Origin: Bacillota bacterium
GTDB taxonomy: Bacteria; Bacillota; Clostridia; Lachnospirales; Bianqueaceae
Length of the DNA: 14,006 nt
NCBI GenBank assembly: GCA_017467985.1
Contig: JAFUJY010000086.1
Span: forward strand, 1-14,006
Reading direction: 5' to 3'
The notes under the pieces are model-generated. The model saw only the letters and a list, made by a program, of their open reading frames with translations. It was not told where the DNA came from and searched no databases. Both the position numbers and the translations under genes were made by a program. Of the stretch, positions 1 through 5,328 are shown piece by piece. How positions within the stretch are numbered: position 1 is the stretch's first letter; every line of letters starts with the position of its first letter.

Positions 1-1304
1 ACGATGATAGTGCCGCAGCCCTGATTATAAGCCATGTTGATCATGCCGGTGATACCGGAATGGATAAATGTGGAGTCACCGATAACGGCCACGGACTTGG
101 CGGCAAATTCTTCGCCCCGGGCCTTGATCATACCATGCAGAGCGGATACAGAGGCGCCCATGCAGATGCAGGAGTCCATGGAGGACAGGGGTGCCAACGC
201 ACCCAGAGTATAGCAGCCGATGTCGCCGCTTACATTACATTTTAACTTTTTCAGCAGATAGAAGATGCCGCGGTGGGGACATCCGGCGCACAGTACCGGA
301 GGACGTCCGGGGATATTCAGGTCGGTGCTCAGAGACGGCAGAGTCTCGCCCAGGATCTTGGCACGAACCAGGGTCTGGGAGAACTCGCCCAGCAGGCCGA
401 ACAGTTCCTTACCGGTGACTTCCACACCAATCTTCAGGCAGTGATCCTCAATAATGCCATCCAGCTCCTCAATGACATAAACCTTTTCGCACTTGGCGGC
501 AAAGTCCTTGATCAGCTGTACCGGCAGGGGGTTCACCATACCCAGCTTCAGGTAATTGGCCTGGTTGCCCAGAGCCTCGCGAGCATACTGGTAACAGATA
601 CCGGCGGTGATCACACCGATCTTGGCACCGTTATCCTCTACCGTATTAAAGGGACAGTTCTCCGCGTACTCAGCCAGTTTCTTCTGACGCTCTTCGATAA
701 TTACATGACGCTTGATGGCCATGGCGGGCATCATAACATACTTCTGAGGATTCTTGGGGAAGTCCTTTAATTCTTTTTCCACACGGTCATTCAGCTCCAC
801 CAGACTGCGAGAGTGGGCGATACGGGTGGTCAAACGCAGGATGACAGGGGTATCAAACTCTTCAGACAGGTCGTAAGCCAGCTTGGTGTACTCCAGACAT
901 TCAGCGGAGTCCGCAGGCTCCAGCATGGCAATCTTGGATGCGATGGCATGATGACGGGAGTCCTGCTCATTCTGAGAGGAGTGCATGCCCGGGTCGTCGG
1001 CCACTGCCAGCACCATACCTGCATTTACGCCAGTGTAGGATGCGGTATACAAGGGGTCTGCAGCCACATTCAGGCCAACATGCTTCATGGCGCAGAAGGA
1101 TCTGGCGCCTGCGATACTGGCACCGATGGCAGACTCTGCTGCCACCTTTTCATTGGGTGCCCATTCACTGTACATTTCATCATATGTGGATGCATATTCG
1201 GTGATCTCGGTGCTGGGTGTACCGGGATAGCTGGAAATCACTCTGACACCAGCCTCGTACAAGCCGCGAGCCACCGCCTCATTTCCTAACATAATCTGCT
1301 TCAT
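1..1304 (-). CDS. iorA: Indolepyruvate/phenylpyruvate ferredoxin oxidoreductase subunit alpha, partial (3' end off window)
   Basis: This is the TPP-dependent large subunit of the cytosolic enzyme that oxidatively decarboxylates aryl pyruvates (from Trp, Phe and Tyr transamination) to aryl-acetyl-CoA, passing electrons to ferredoxin. I translated the reverse strand from ATG at 1304-1302; the frame stays open to base 1, giving 434 codons of a family usually near 580-600 residues. The missing part should carry the C-terminal 4Fe-4S ferredoxin domain. Visible motifs are MKQIMLGNEAVARG and SSYPGTPSTE near the N-terminus (pyrimidine-binding domain), then RPPVLCAGCPHRG, GDIGCYTLG and the Mg-TPP motif GDSTFIHSGITGMIN in the last 100 residues. 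An AGGAAGGA ribosome site lies about 8 bases upstream. It is the third gene of the operon, 28 bases after the mutarotase-like gene; iorB is expected beyond the left edge. Substrate preference (indole- or phenylpyruvate) cannot be read from the sequence. Confidence 0.95.
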   Translation of the reverse strand, partial: MKQIMLGNEAVARGLYEAGVRVISSYPGTPSTEITEYASTYDEMYSEWAPNEKVAAESAIGASIAGARSFCAMKHVGLNVAADPLYTASYTGVNAGMVLAVADDPGMHSSQNEQDSRHHAIASKIAMLEPADSAECLEYTKLAYDLSEEFDTPVILRLTTRIAHSRSLVELNDRVEKELKDFPKNPQKYVMMPAMAIKRHVIIEERQKKLAEYAENCPFNTVEDNGAKIGVITAGICYQYAREALGNQANYLKLGMVNPLPVQLIKDFAAKCEKVYVIEELDGIIEDHCLKIGVEVTGKELFGLLGEFSQTLVRAKILGETLPSLSTDLNIPGRPPVLCAGCPHRGIFYLLKKLKCNVSGDIGCYTLGALAPLSSMDSCICMGASVSALHGMIKARGEEFAAKSVAVIGDSTFIHSGITGMINMAYNQGCGTII

Positions 1305-1332
1305 TGGTGGTATTCCTTCCTATTATATATAC

Positions 1333-1980
1333 TTAATTGTGATATGCGATGCGGCGAATATTCTGATGATGCTCGCCGGTGATCCAGTCCACATCGTCGG
1401 TCAGCCAGCTCATGATCTCCAGCATGCGGGTCTCCCAAGCAATGTCTGCCTGATCGTCCGCCTCGGTACGATCCTTTTCCATGGTGGTGTCGATCTCGTC
1501 ATAGCCGAAGATGTAACCGCCGGCATTCCAGATGGAGAAGTTGCTGTCAGGGCCTTCATTTACTTTGTCGCCCCGGGCATCCACCAGCGCATCATGGCGT
1601 GCCTTGTACTCTTCTTCAGAACCGGGCACCAGCTTGGTGATAAATACACGGTGACGGATCAGTTCTTTGCTCTGGCGCACAATACCAAAATCATGGTACA
1701 TCAGGCGCATCTCCTCAAAGGGTGTGGAGATCCAGTCATAAGCATCGCCGTACTGGGCTTCCCAAACAGCGGCAGCAGCCTTGTCCTCATCGGTAAAAGC
1801 AAAGCCGTCCTCTGTCTCATAATAACCGAAAACCATCTGTTCTACGGTCCAGATGCTGAAATTCACCATCTTGTGGCTATCCAAAAATGCGGTCAGCTCC
1901 GGCCAAACCTTACCCAGGCCACTGCGAAAATCAGCAGTACGGCCGTCTTTAATCTTTAATGCAAATGCATGTCTTTCCAT
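1333..1980 (-). CDS. Tandem L-rhamnose mutarotase-like (RhaM/DUF718) two-domain protein
   Basis: The 215-residue product is two copies of the roughly 105-residue RhaM dimeric alpha/beta-barrel fold in one chain. Copy 1 (residues 1-103) begins ERHAFALKI and keeps VWPEL (25-29) and the NFSIW strand. Copy 2 (109-215) begins RHRVFITKL and again has NFSIW. Aligned from memory, without gaps, to E. coli RhaM, the catalytic pair Tyr18/His22 is Phe18/Leu22 in copy 1 but is kept as Tyr125/His129 in copy 2; copy 2 in turn has lost the WPEL motif. A single-chain pseudo-dimer with one live site is possible. Its real substrate is unknown: the neighbours are aryl-CoA genes, not rhamnose genes. The ATG is preceded by AAGGAGA and starts 12 bases after the paaK stop, so the two are cotranscribed. 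Family membership is fairly sure; mutarotase activity is not. Confidence 0.75.
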   Translation of the reverse strand: MERHAFALKIKDGRTADFRSGLGKVWPELTAFLDSHKMVNFSIWTVEQMVFGYYETEDGFAFTDEDKAAAAVWEAQYGDAYDWISTPFEEMRLMYHDFGIVRQSKELIRHRVFITKLVPGSEEEYKARHDALVDARGDKVNEGPDSNFSIWNAGGYIFGYDEIDTTMEKDRTEADDQADIAWETRMLEIMSWLTDDVDWITGEHHQNIRRIAYHN

Positions 1981-1992
1981 GATAATCTCTCC

Positions 1993-3306
1993 TTATTTCG
2001 TTTCCGGCTGATTTCTCAGATCCAAAATTCTCTTGGCCTTGCCCTGGAAACGCTCCAAGGACTTGGGCTGTACCAGGGTTACCTTGGCCTGCAGACCCAG
2101 TACGCTCTTCAGACGATCCTGCAGACTACGCTGGAATGCTTCCAGCTCCCGGTAATGATCCAACAGTTCTGCACTGGTCAATTCCACACGGATCTCCAGC
2201 GTATCCTTGAAGTTGACACGGCGCACCACGATCTGATAATGGGGACCGATGTGAGGTGTGCCCACCAGCACACTCTCGATCTGGGTGGGGAATACGTTAA
2301 CGCCCTTGATGATCAGCATGTCGTCGGTACGGCCGGCAGTCTTGGACATGCGGGCATGGGTACGGCCGCACTTACAAGGCTCATATGTAAGGGACGTGAT
2401 GTCCTTGGTGCGGTAACGCAGCACCGGCATGGCATATTTACTCAGACTGGTCACAATCAGCTCACCTTGCTGGCCTTCGCCCAGCTGCTCACCCGTATCC
2501 GGGTTGATGATCTCGGGCAGGAAATGGTCCTCGGCAAAGTGCATACCCGCACGCTCGGGACAGTCACCGGAAACGCCGGGGCCACCCAGCTCGGTCAAGC
2601 CGTAGTTGTCGGATACATAAATATTCAAATTCTTTTCAATCTGATCCCGCATCTCGGGAGTACAGGGCTCAGAACCCAGAATACCTAGCTTTAACTTATA
2701 ATCAGACAGCGGGTTGGGGCCTTCTTTAATAGCCTCACTCAAATATAGGGCATAGGACGGAGTGGCAACCAGACCGGTTACGCCAAAGTCCCGCATCATC
2801 ATCAGCTGCTTCTCCGTATTACCGGAGGACATGGGGATTACCGTGGCACCAATCTTCTCCAGACCGTAATGCAGACCCAACGCACCTGTAAACAGGCCAT
2901 AGCCAAAACTGATCTGAATAATATCATCCTCGGTTACGCCGCCGGCGACTGCCACACGGGCCACACAGTCAGACCAAATATCCAGATCCTTCTTAGTATA
3001 CAGTCCCACCGTGGGCTTACCGGTGGTACCGGAAGATGCATGCACACGCACCACTTCCTTCAGCGGCACCGCCATCATACCATAAGGATAATTCTCACGA
3101 AAATCATCCTTGGTGGTATACGGAATATATTGAATGTCAGACAGCTGGCGAATCTTACTGCCGTCGCCCACGCCGGCCTTCTCTAATCTGTCATGATAAA
3201 ACGGTACATTATTGTAGCAGTATGCCACTGTATCTTTTAATTTTGCGAGCTGCAACGCCTCGATTTCCTTACGGGGCATCGTCTCAATGTCCTTTTGAAA
3301 AAACAC
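1993..3306 (-). CDS. paaK: Phenylacetate/arylacetate-CoA ligase
   Basis: Cytosolic AMP-forming acyl-CoA synthetase of the PaaK family, 437 residues, the usual length. It interconverts arylacetate, CoA and ATP with arylacetyl-CoA, AMP and PPi. Visible motifs are the phosphate-binding loop SSGTTGKP (91-98), the adenine-site motif DNYGLTELGG, the hinge-region YRTKD, and the C-terminal RTDDMLIIKGVNVFPTQIE typical of PaaK. The start is a GTG at 3306-3304: the only nearby ATG upstream is in another frame, and GAGAGGAAG sits 6-9 bases before the GTG. It is the first gene of the operon. Beside IorA, a common arrangement in archaea and Clostridia, the enzyme is thought to work on the product of the oxidoreductase, releasing free arylacetate or reactivating it. 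The direction in this organism is inference. Confidence 0.93.
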   Translation of the reverse strand: MFFQKDIETMPRKEIEALQLAKLKDTVAYCYNNVPFYHDRLEKAGVGDGSKIRQLSDIQYIPYTTKDDFRENYPYGMMAVPLKEVVRVHASSGTTGKPTVGLYTKKDLDIWSDCVARVAVAGGVTEDDIIQISFGYGLFTGALGLHYGLEKIGATVIPMSSGNTEKQLMMMRDFGVTGLVATPSYALYLSEAIKEGPNPLSDYKLKLGILGSEPCTPEMRDQIEKNLNIYVSDNYGLTELGGPGVSGDCPERAGMHFAEDHFLPEIINPDTGEQLGEGQQGELIVTSLSKYAMPVLRYRTKDITSLTYEPCKCGRTHARMSKTAGRTDDMLIIKGVNVFPTQIESVLVGTPHIGPHYQIVVRRVNFKDTLEIRVELTSAELLDHYRELEAFQRSLQDRLKSVLGLQAKVTLVQPKSLERFQGKAKRILDLRNQPETK

Positions 3307-3341
3307 TTGTACACTTCCTCTCTCATGTTCATTGTCCCTCT

Positions 3342-3370
3342 ATTATCGCACAAAACTATACATTTGTCAA
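3342..3370 (-). promoter_or_regulatory. Sigma-A promoter of the paaK operon
   Basis: On the minus strand there is TTGACA (3370-3365), a 17-base spacer and GATAAT (3347-3342). This puts the start of transcription near 3335, about 30 bases before the paaK GTG. No other promoter was seen inside the operon, so it probably drives paaK, the mutarotase-like gene and iorA. Confidence 0.8.
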
Positions 3371-3432
3371 AACTTTTTCATCCTAAAAGGGATTATATTT
3401 GGCCGCAACCGCAAAATTTTGTGTAGAAGCCC

Positions 3433-3461
3433 TTGTATCTTGCTCCGTTGCGTGGTACAAT
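3433..3461 (+). promoter_or_regulatory. Sigma-A promoter of the thioesterase gene
   Basis: TTGTAT (3433-3438), a 17-base spacer and TACAAT (3456-3461) give a start near 3468, 25 bases before the ATG. It is divergent from the paaK promoter, with about 130 bases between the two start points, so one regulator could act on both. I saw no convincing operator between them. Confidence 0.65.
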
Positions 3462-3493
3462 AATACTATTCTCAAGAAAGGAAGGTCTTTATT

Positions 3494-3886
3494 ATGGATC
3501 TTGAAAATATTCGCAGTATGTTTCGCGCTGATCGCTTTGCGACGGATTGTTTGGGTGCGATCGTTGAGGATGCTCGCCCCGGTTATGCCCGCTGCAGTTT
3601 TGAAATCGCCCCTCAGCACATGAACGCTGTGGGCGGCCTGATGGGCGGGACACTTTTCACTTTGGCGGACTTTGCCTTTGCCATTGCCAGCAATGTGGAC
3701 CAGCCTCCCACCGTTTCCATCAGCAGCAGTATTTCCTTTATGGGCGCCGCCAAGGGCAAAAAAATCATTGCCGAGGCCAACTGCCAGAAAAGCGGCCGCA
3801 CCACCTGCACTTATCTGATTCATATCACGGATGAGTTGGGCACTGCTGTGGCGCTGGTGACAATTGTTGGGTTTATTAAGAGATAA
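3494..3886 (+). CDS. PaaI-family hotdog-fold thioesterase
   Basis: A 130-residue, single hotdog-domain protein of the PaaI/YbgC-like thioesterase group, acting in the cytosol on acyl- or aryl-acyl-CoA. The hallmark stretch is residues 42-62: His42, Asn44, the GG pair at 51-52 and LADFAFA, where Asp59 matches the catalytic Asp of PaaI enzymes. The central helix and the following strand (VSISSSISFMGAA) fit the fold. The ATG has AAGGAAGG about 8 bases upstream. It is monocistronic, has its own promoter, and ends in a strong terminator. Divergent placement next to paaK and iorA suggests it hydrolyses arylacetyl-CoA, or clears dead-end CoA esters in that pathway; this is inference from context. 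The symbol paaI is not assigned because true PaaI belongs to the aerobic phenylacetate pathway. Confidence 0.88.
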   Translation: MDLENIRSMFRADRFATDCLGAIVEDARPGYARCSFEIAPQHMNAVGGLMGGTLFTLADFAFAIASNVDQPPTVSISSSISFMGAAKGKKIIAEANCQKSGRTTCTYLIHITDELGTAVALVTIVGFIKR

Positions 3887-3890
3887 AATG

Positions 3891-3949
3891 AGCCAGACAG
3901 TGAAGTTCACAGATATTCTGTTTACACAACTTCACTACTCTGGCTTTTT
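3891..3949 (+). terminator. Rho-independent terminator, probably bidirectional
   Basis: Arms 3891-3907 and 3928-3945 pair over 17 positions with one bulge (AGCCAGA, then AGTGAAGTT), followed by TTTTT at 3945-3949. It lies just after the thioesterase stop. Read from the other strand, the stem follows the Rpn stop and ends in a weaker TTTT stretch, so it may end both convergent transcripts. Confidence 0.85.
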
Positions 3950-3957
3950 GTTCACAA

Positions 3958-4125
3958 TTAATTGGCCAATACTTGTTGACACTCCTTAGCAAGTTCCTGT
4001 ATTTTTTTAATAGGAAGATCGCTGTATTCTGCAATATCCTCTAAACTCATTTTCCCCTTGGCAATCATGCGTTTTGCAGTCTCAATCTTTCCTTCCTCCA
4101 GTACTTCTTCCCAAATCTTACACAT
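3958..4125 (-). CDS. Possible internally started C-terminal Rpn product (RpnS-like antitoxin), 55 aa
   Basis: An in-frame ATG at 4125-4123 (Met209 of the Rpn protein) is preceded by two purine-rich ribosome-like sites on the minus strand, AAGGAGGG (4143-4136) and AAGGAGG (4152-4146). The nearer lies 10 bases from the ATG, slightly long but usable. It would yield the 55-residue helical tail alone. In characterised Rpn loci the small C-terminal domain is made separately and blocks the full-length toxic nuclease. These purines also encode Lys-Glu-Asp-Lys-Glu-Gly, so the match could be coding chance. Confidence 0.4.
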   Translation of the reverse strand: MCKIWEEVLEEGKIETAKRMIAKGKMSLEDIAEYSDLPIKKIQELAKECQQVLAN

Positions 4126-4749
4126 TTTACTAATTCCCTCCTTATCCTCCTTGAAATATCGAACTCGTTCTGCCAGAACACCATAATGCATATCCTCAGC
4201 CTTCGTACACGAAAAGTCCCACATTAGCTGACCTATCGGCGTAGCATTTTGTTTAGCAGCATTTACATAAATAATATGAGAACCATCGTTTAATCTCAAA
4301 TCATGTTCTCGGCATATGCGTTCAAAACAATATATCTGCTCATTATGGCATAGCACATCTTTTTCCGTGATAAAAATCACATAACTCTCCGGAAGCTTTT
4401 CATATTCATCTCCAGGTTCGGTCACATTAGCATCCAACAGACTACTGTTGTAGCGGGCACGCTTAGGAACTGCACCTTTATCTTCCCGCTGTACTTCCAC
4501 ATTGTACAGAACCCCTTTGCTATCCGAAGCATATACATCTAGACGAGCACCTCTACCTTGCAAATTTTTAACTGTATATTCTGTCTGAACACTTTCCACA
4601 GTTAAATCAGTCTTTCCCATAATAACCTGTAATAATAGCTGGGTACAATCTTTGTCCTCAAAAACCTTTTTCATGAACCCATCATCCAACAAACGCATTC
4701 TAGCAATGCGGTCCATGTTCCTCTCGTGTTTTGTCATTTCTTTTGACAT
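3958..4749 (-). CDS. Rpn-family recombination-promoting nuclease / PD-(D/E)XK transposase-like protein
   Basis: A 263-residue protein of the Rpn (PDDEXK nuclease-family 'transposase') group. Known Rpn proteins are DNA endonucleases that promote RecA-independent recombination, and some act in phage defence. Visible features: N-terminal RLLDDGFMKKVFED; the nuclease core RLDVYASD with Asp71; the VEVQRE strand with Glu85-x-Gln87, the family's form of ExK; KRARYNSSLLD near residue 100; and a small C-terminal helical tail (EEGKIETAKRMIAKGKMSLEDIAE) typical of clostridial members. A strong AGGAGG (4761-4756) lies 6 bases before the ATG. The gene stands alone, converges on the thioesterase gene and is visibly more A+T-rich than the paaK operon, which fits acquired DNA. 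There are no terminal inverted repeats around it, so it is not an IS as it stands. Confidence 0.85.
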   Translation of the reverse strand: MSKEMTKHERNMDRIARMRLLDDGFMKKVFEDKDCTQLLLQVIMGKTDLTVESVQTEYTVKNLQGRGARLDVYASDSKGVLYNVEVQREDKGAVPKRARYNSSLLDANVTEPGDEYEKLPESYVIFITEKDVLCHNEQIYCFERICREHDLRLNDGSHIIYVNAAKQNATPIGQLMWDFSCTKAEDMHYGVLAERVRYFKEDKEGISKMCKIWEEVLEEGKIETAKRMIAKGKMSLEDIAEYSDLPIKKIQELAKECQQVLAN

Positions 4750-4915
4750 CTGCTTCCTCCTTTATGGTATCATTTTCAGCTTCCGTTGTCAAGGCAGCCA
4801 TAACTAAATTATAAGGTATTTCCTTAACAAAGACAACAGCAACTTTTTCCAGAAAATGTAAAAAAGTTGAACTATTTATATACTTTTGATCATATTGTAA
4901 ATATACGCAATCTAA
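4750..4915. other. A+T-rich gap between Rpn gene and leader region
   Basis: No credible gene is present. A TTGACA (4792-4787) and a TACCAT (4769-4764), 17 bases apart on the minus strand, resemble an Rpn promoter, but the start point would fall inside the AGGAGG at 4756-4761, so this is doubtful. A short inverted repeat, AACTTTTT/AAAAAGTT (4841-4868), is visible and has no run of T after it on either strand. Confidence 0.5.
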
Positions 4916-4944
4916 TTGACATCCCTCCTACTTTGTGCTATACT
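4916..4944 (+). promoter_or_regulatory. Strong sigma-A promoter of the leader region / phosphotransferase
   Basis: TTGACA (4916-4921), a spacer of exactly 17 bases and TATACT (4939-4944) give a near-consensus promoter with a start near 4951. The next large gene begins at 5329, so the transcript would have a leader of about 380 bases containing a small reading frame and several hairpins. Confidence 0.85.
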
Positions 4945-4978
4945 AACACCATCAACGAAAGGTAGGTGAGCAGTAATT

Positions 4979-5044
4979 ATGAAGGCTTTTATTTCTATGA
5001 CGAAAAACCGAAGTACTATTGCTTACCCTATAAACATTTCATAA
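4979..5044 (+). CDS. Possible 21-residue leader peptide
   Basis: A short frame starts at ATG 4979 with AGGTGAG 8 bases upstream and ends in TAA at 5042-5044, ahead of a terminator-like hairpin at 5078. The translation begins MKAFISMTKNRS and ends NIS. It lies about 28 bases after the predicted transcription start, where leader peptides of attenuator systems sit. It has no run of one amino acid that would point to an amino-acid sensor. An alternative GTG at 4966 opens a 66-codon frame on another register, but it has a poorer ribosome site and runs through the hairpins into 5166. I do not recognise either peptide. Confidence 0.4.
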   Translation: MKAFISMTKNRSTIAYPINIS

Positions 5045-5077
5045 CCGCACTCGTGTTTATTCCCGGCGATAAATTCT

Positions 5078-5107
5078 GCACTTCTGTTTTTCAGGAGTGC
5101 TATTTTT
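5078..5107 (+). terminator. Terminator-like hairpin in the leader (possible attenuator)
   Basis: GCACTTCTG (5078-5086), loop TTTTT, CAGGAGTGC (5092-5100) form a 9-base-pair stem with one G-T pair, followed at once by TATTTTT. It would end the promoter transcript after about 155 bases, before the phosphotransferase gene. It could be a plain terminator for a small RNA or a conditional attenuator. Confidence 0.65.
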
Positions 5108-5121
5108 ATATGAAGATACTA

Positions 5122-5177
5122 GGGTCAAAAGGTCATATGGTTTCATGCAGGCATGAAACCATATGACTTTGGGACCC
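5122..5177 (+). repeat. Long near-perfect inverted repeat (27-base arms)
   Basis: Arms 5122-5148 and 5151-5177 pair at 24 of 27 positions around a 2-base centre. The inner 17 bases (GTCATATGGTTTCATGC and its complement) are perfect. As DNA it is a large palindrome or cruciform; as RNA, a very stable rod. No run of T follows, so it is not a usual terminator. Confidence 0.9.
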
Positions 5178-5306
5178 GCAAAACACGAATAAGTAGTCAT
5201 TTTTCGCAGAAAAATGAGCGGATTATGAGTGTTTTAGGCTTGCAGGAGTGCGAAGCACGAAGCAAGCCGTATCATAGTTGGGGGCAAAATATCTTTTGAC
5301 CCCAAC
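5122..5306 (+). ncRNA. Chain of hairpins: structured leader RNA or MITE-like repeat element
   Basis: Four consecutive stems fill this stretch. (1) 5122-5177, the long rod. (2) 5180-5235: AAAACAC..GTGTTTT outer stem of 13 positions with a 2-base internal loop, enclosing the perfect hairpin CATTTTTC-GCA-GAAAAATG (5198-5216). (3) 5237-5268: GGCTTGC..GCAAGCC enclosing GTGC-GAA-GCAC. (4) 5277-5306: 13-position stem GTTGGGGGCAAAA/TTTTGACCCCAAC with loop TATC. In addition, the first ten bases (GGGTCAAAAG, 5122-5131) are perfectly complementary to CTTTTGACCC (5293-5302), so the whole unit can close on itself and also has the look of a small element with terminal inverted repeats. It matches no riboswitch or T-box signature I know. 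Whether it acts as RNA or is a mobile DNA repeat is undecided. Confidence 0.5.
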
Positions 5307-5328
5307 ATCATTTGAAAGGAACAAACCG

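Noticed and set aside
1339..1959. 206-codon plus-strand frame opposite the mutarotase-like gene
   Set aside because: It is a mirror frame of a well supported minus-strand gene and its product has no recognisable domain.
1969..2688. 239-codon plus-strand frame opposite paaK
   Set aside because: It lies antisense to clear PaaK motifs, has no ribosome site of note and no family resemblance.
3958..4749. Complete insertion sequence around the Rpn 'transposase'
   Set aside because: No terminal inverted repeats or target duplication were found on either side; Rpn proteins are not classic IS transposases.
4764..4792. Promoter for the Rpn gene (TTGACA, 17 bases, TACCAT)
   Set aside because: The predicted start point near 4757 would cut into the AGGAGG ribosome site at 4756-4761, leaving almost no leader; the boxes are probably chance.
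4966..5166. 66-codon frame from GTG through the leader hairpins
   Set aside because: Its ribosome site is poorer than that of the 21-codon frame at 4979, it reads through the terminator stem and ends inside a palindrome arm, and the product resembles no family I know. It is mentioned only as an alternative.
5122..5306. T-box or known riboswitch
   Set aside because: The GGGACCCGC piece recalled a T-box, but there is no AG-bulge or TGGNACCGCG antiterminator sequence, and the downstream gene is not an aminoacyl-tRNA synthetase or amino-acid gene.
5278..5328. Longer start (TTG) for the phosphotransferase
   Set aside because: The start codon lies within the 5277-5306 stem without a ribosome site, while ATG 5329 has AAAGGA at good spacing.
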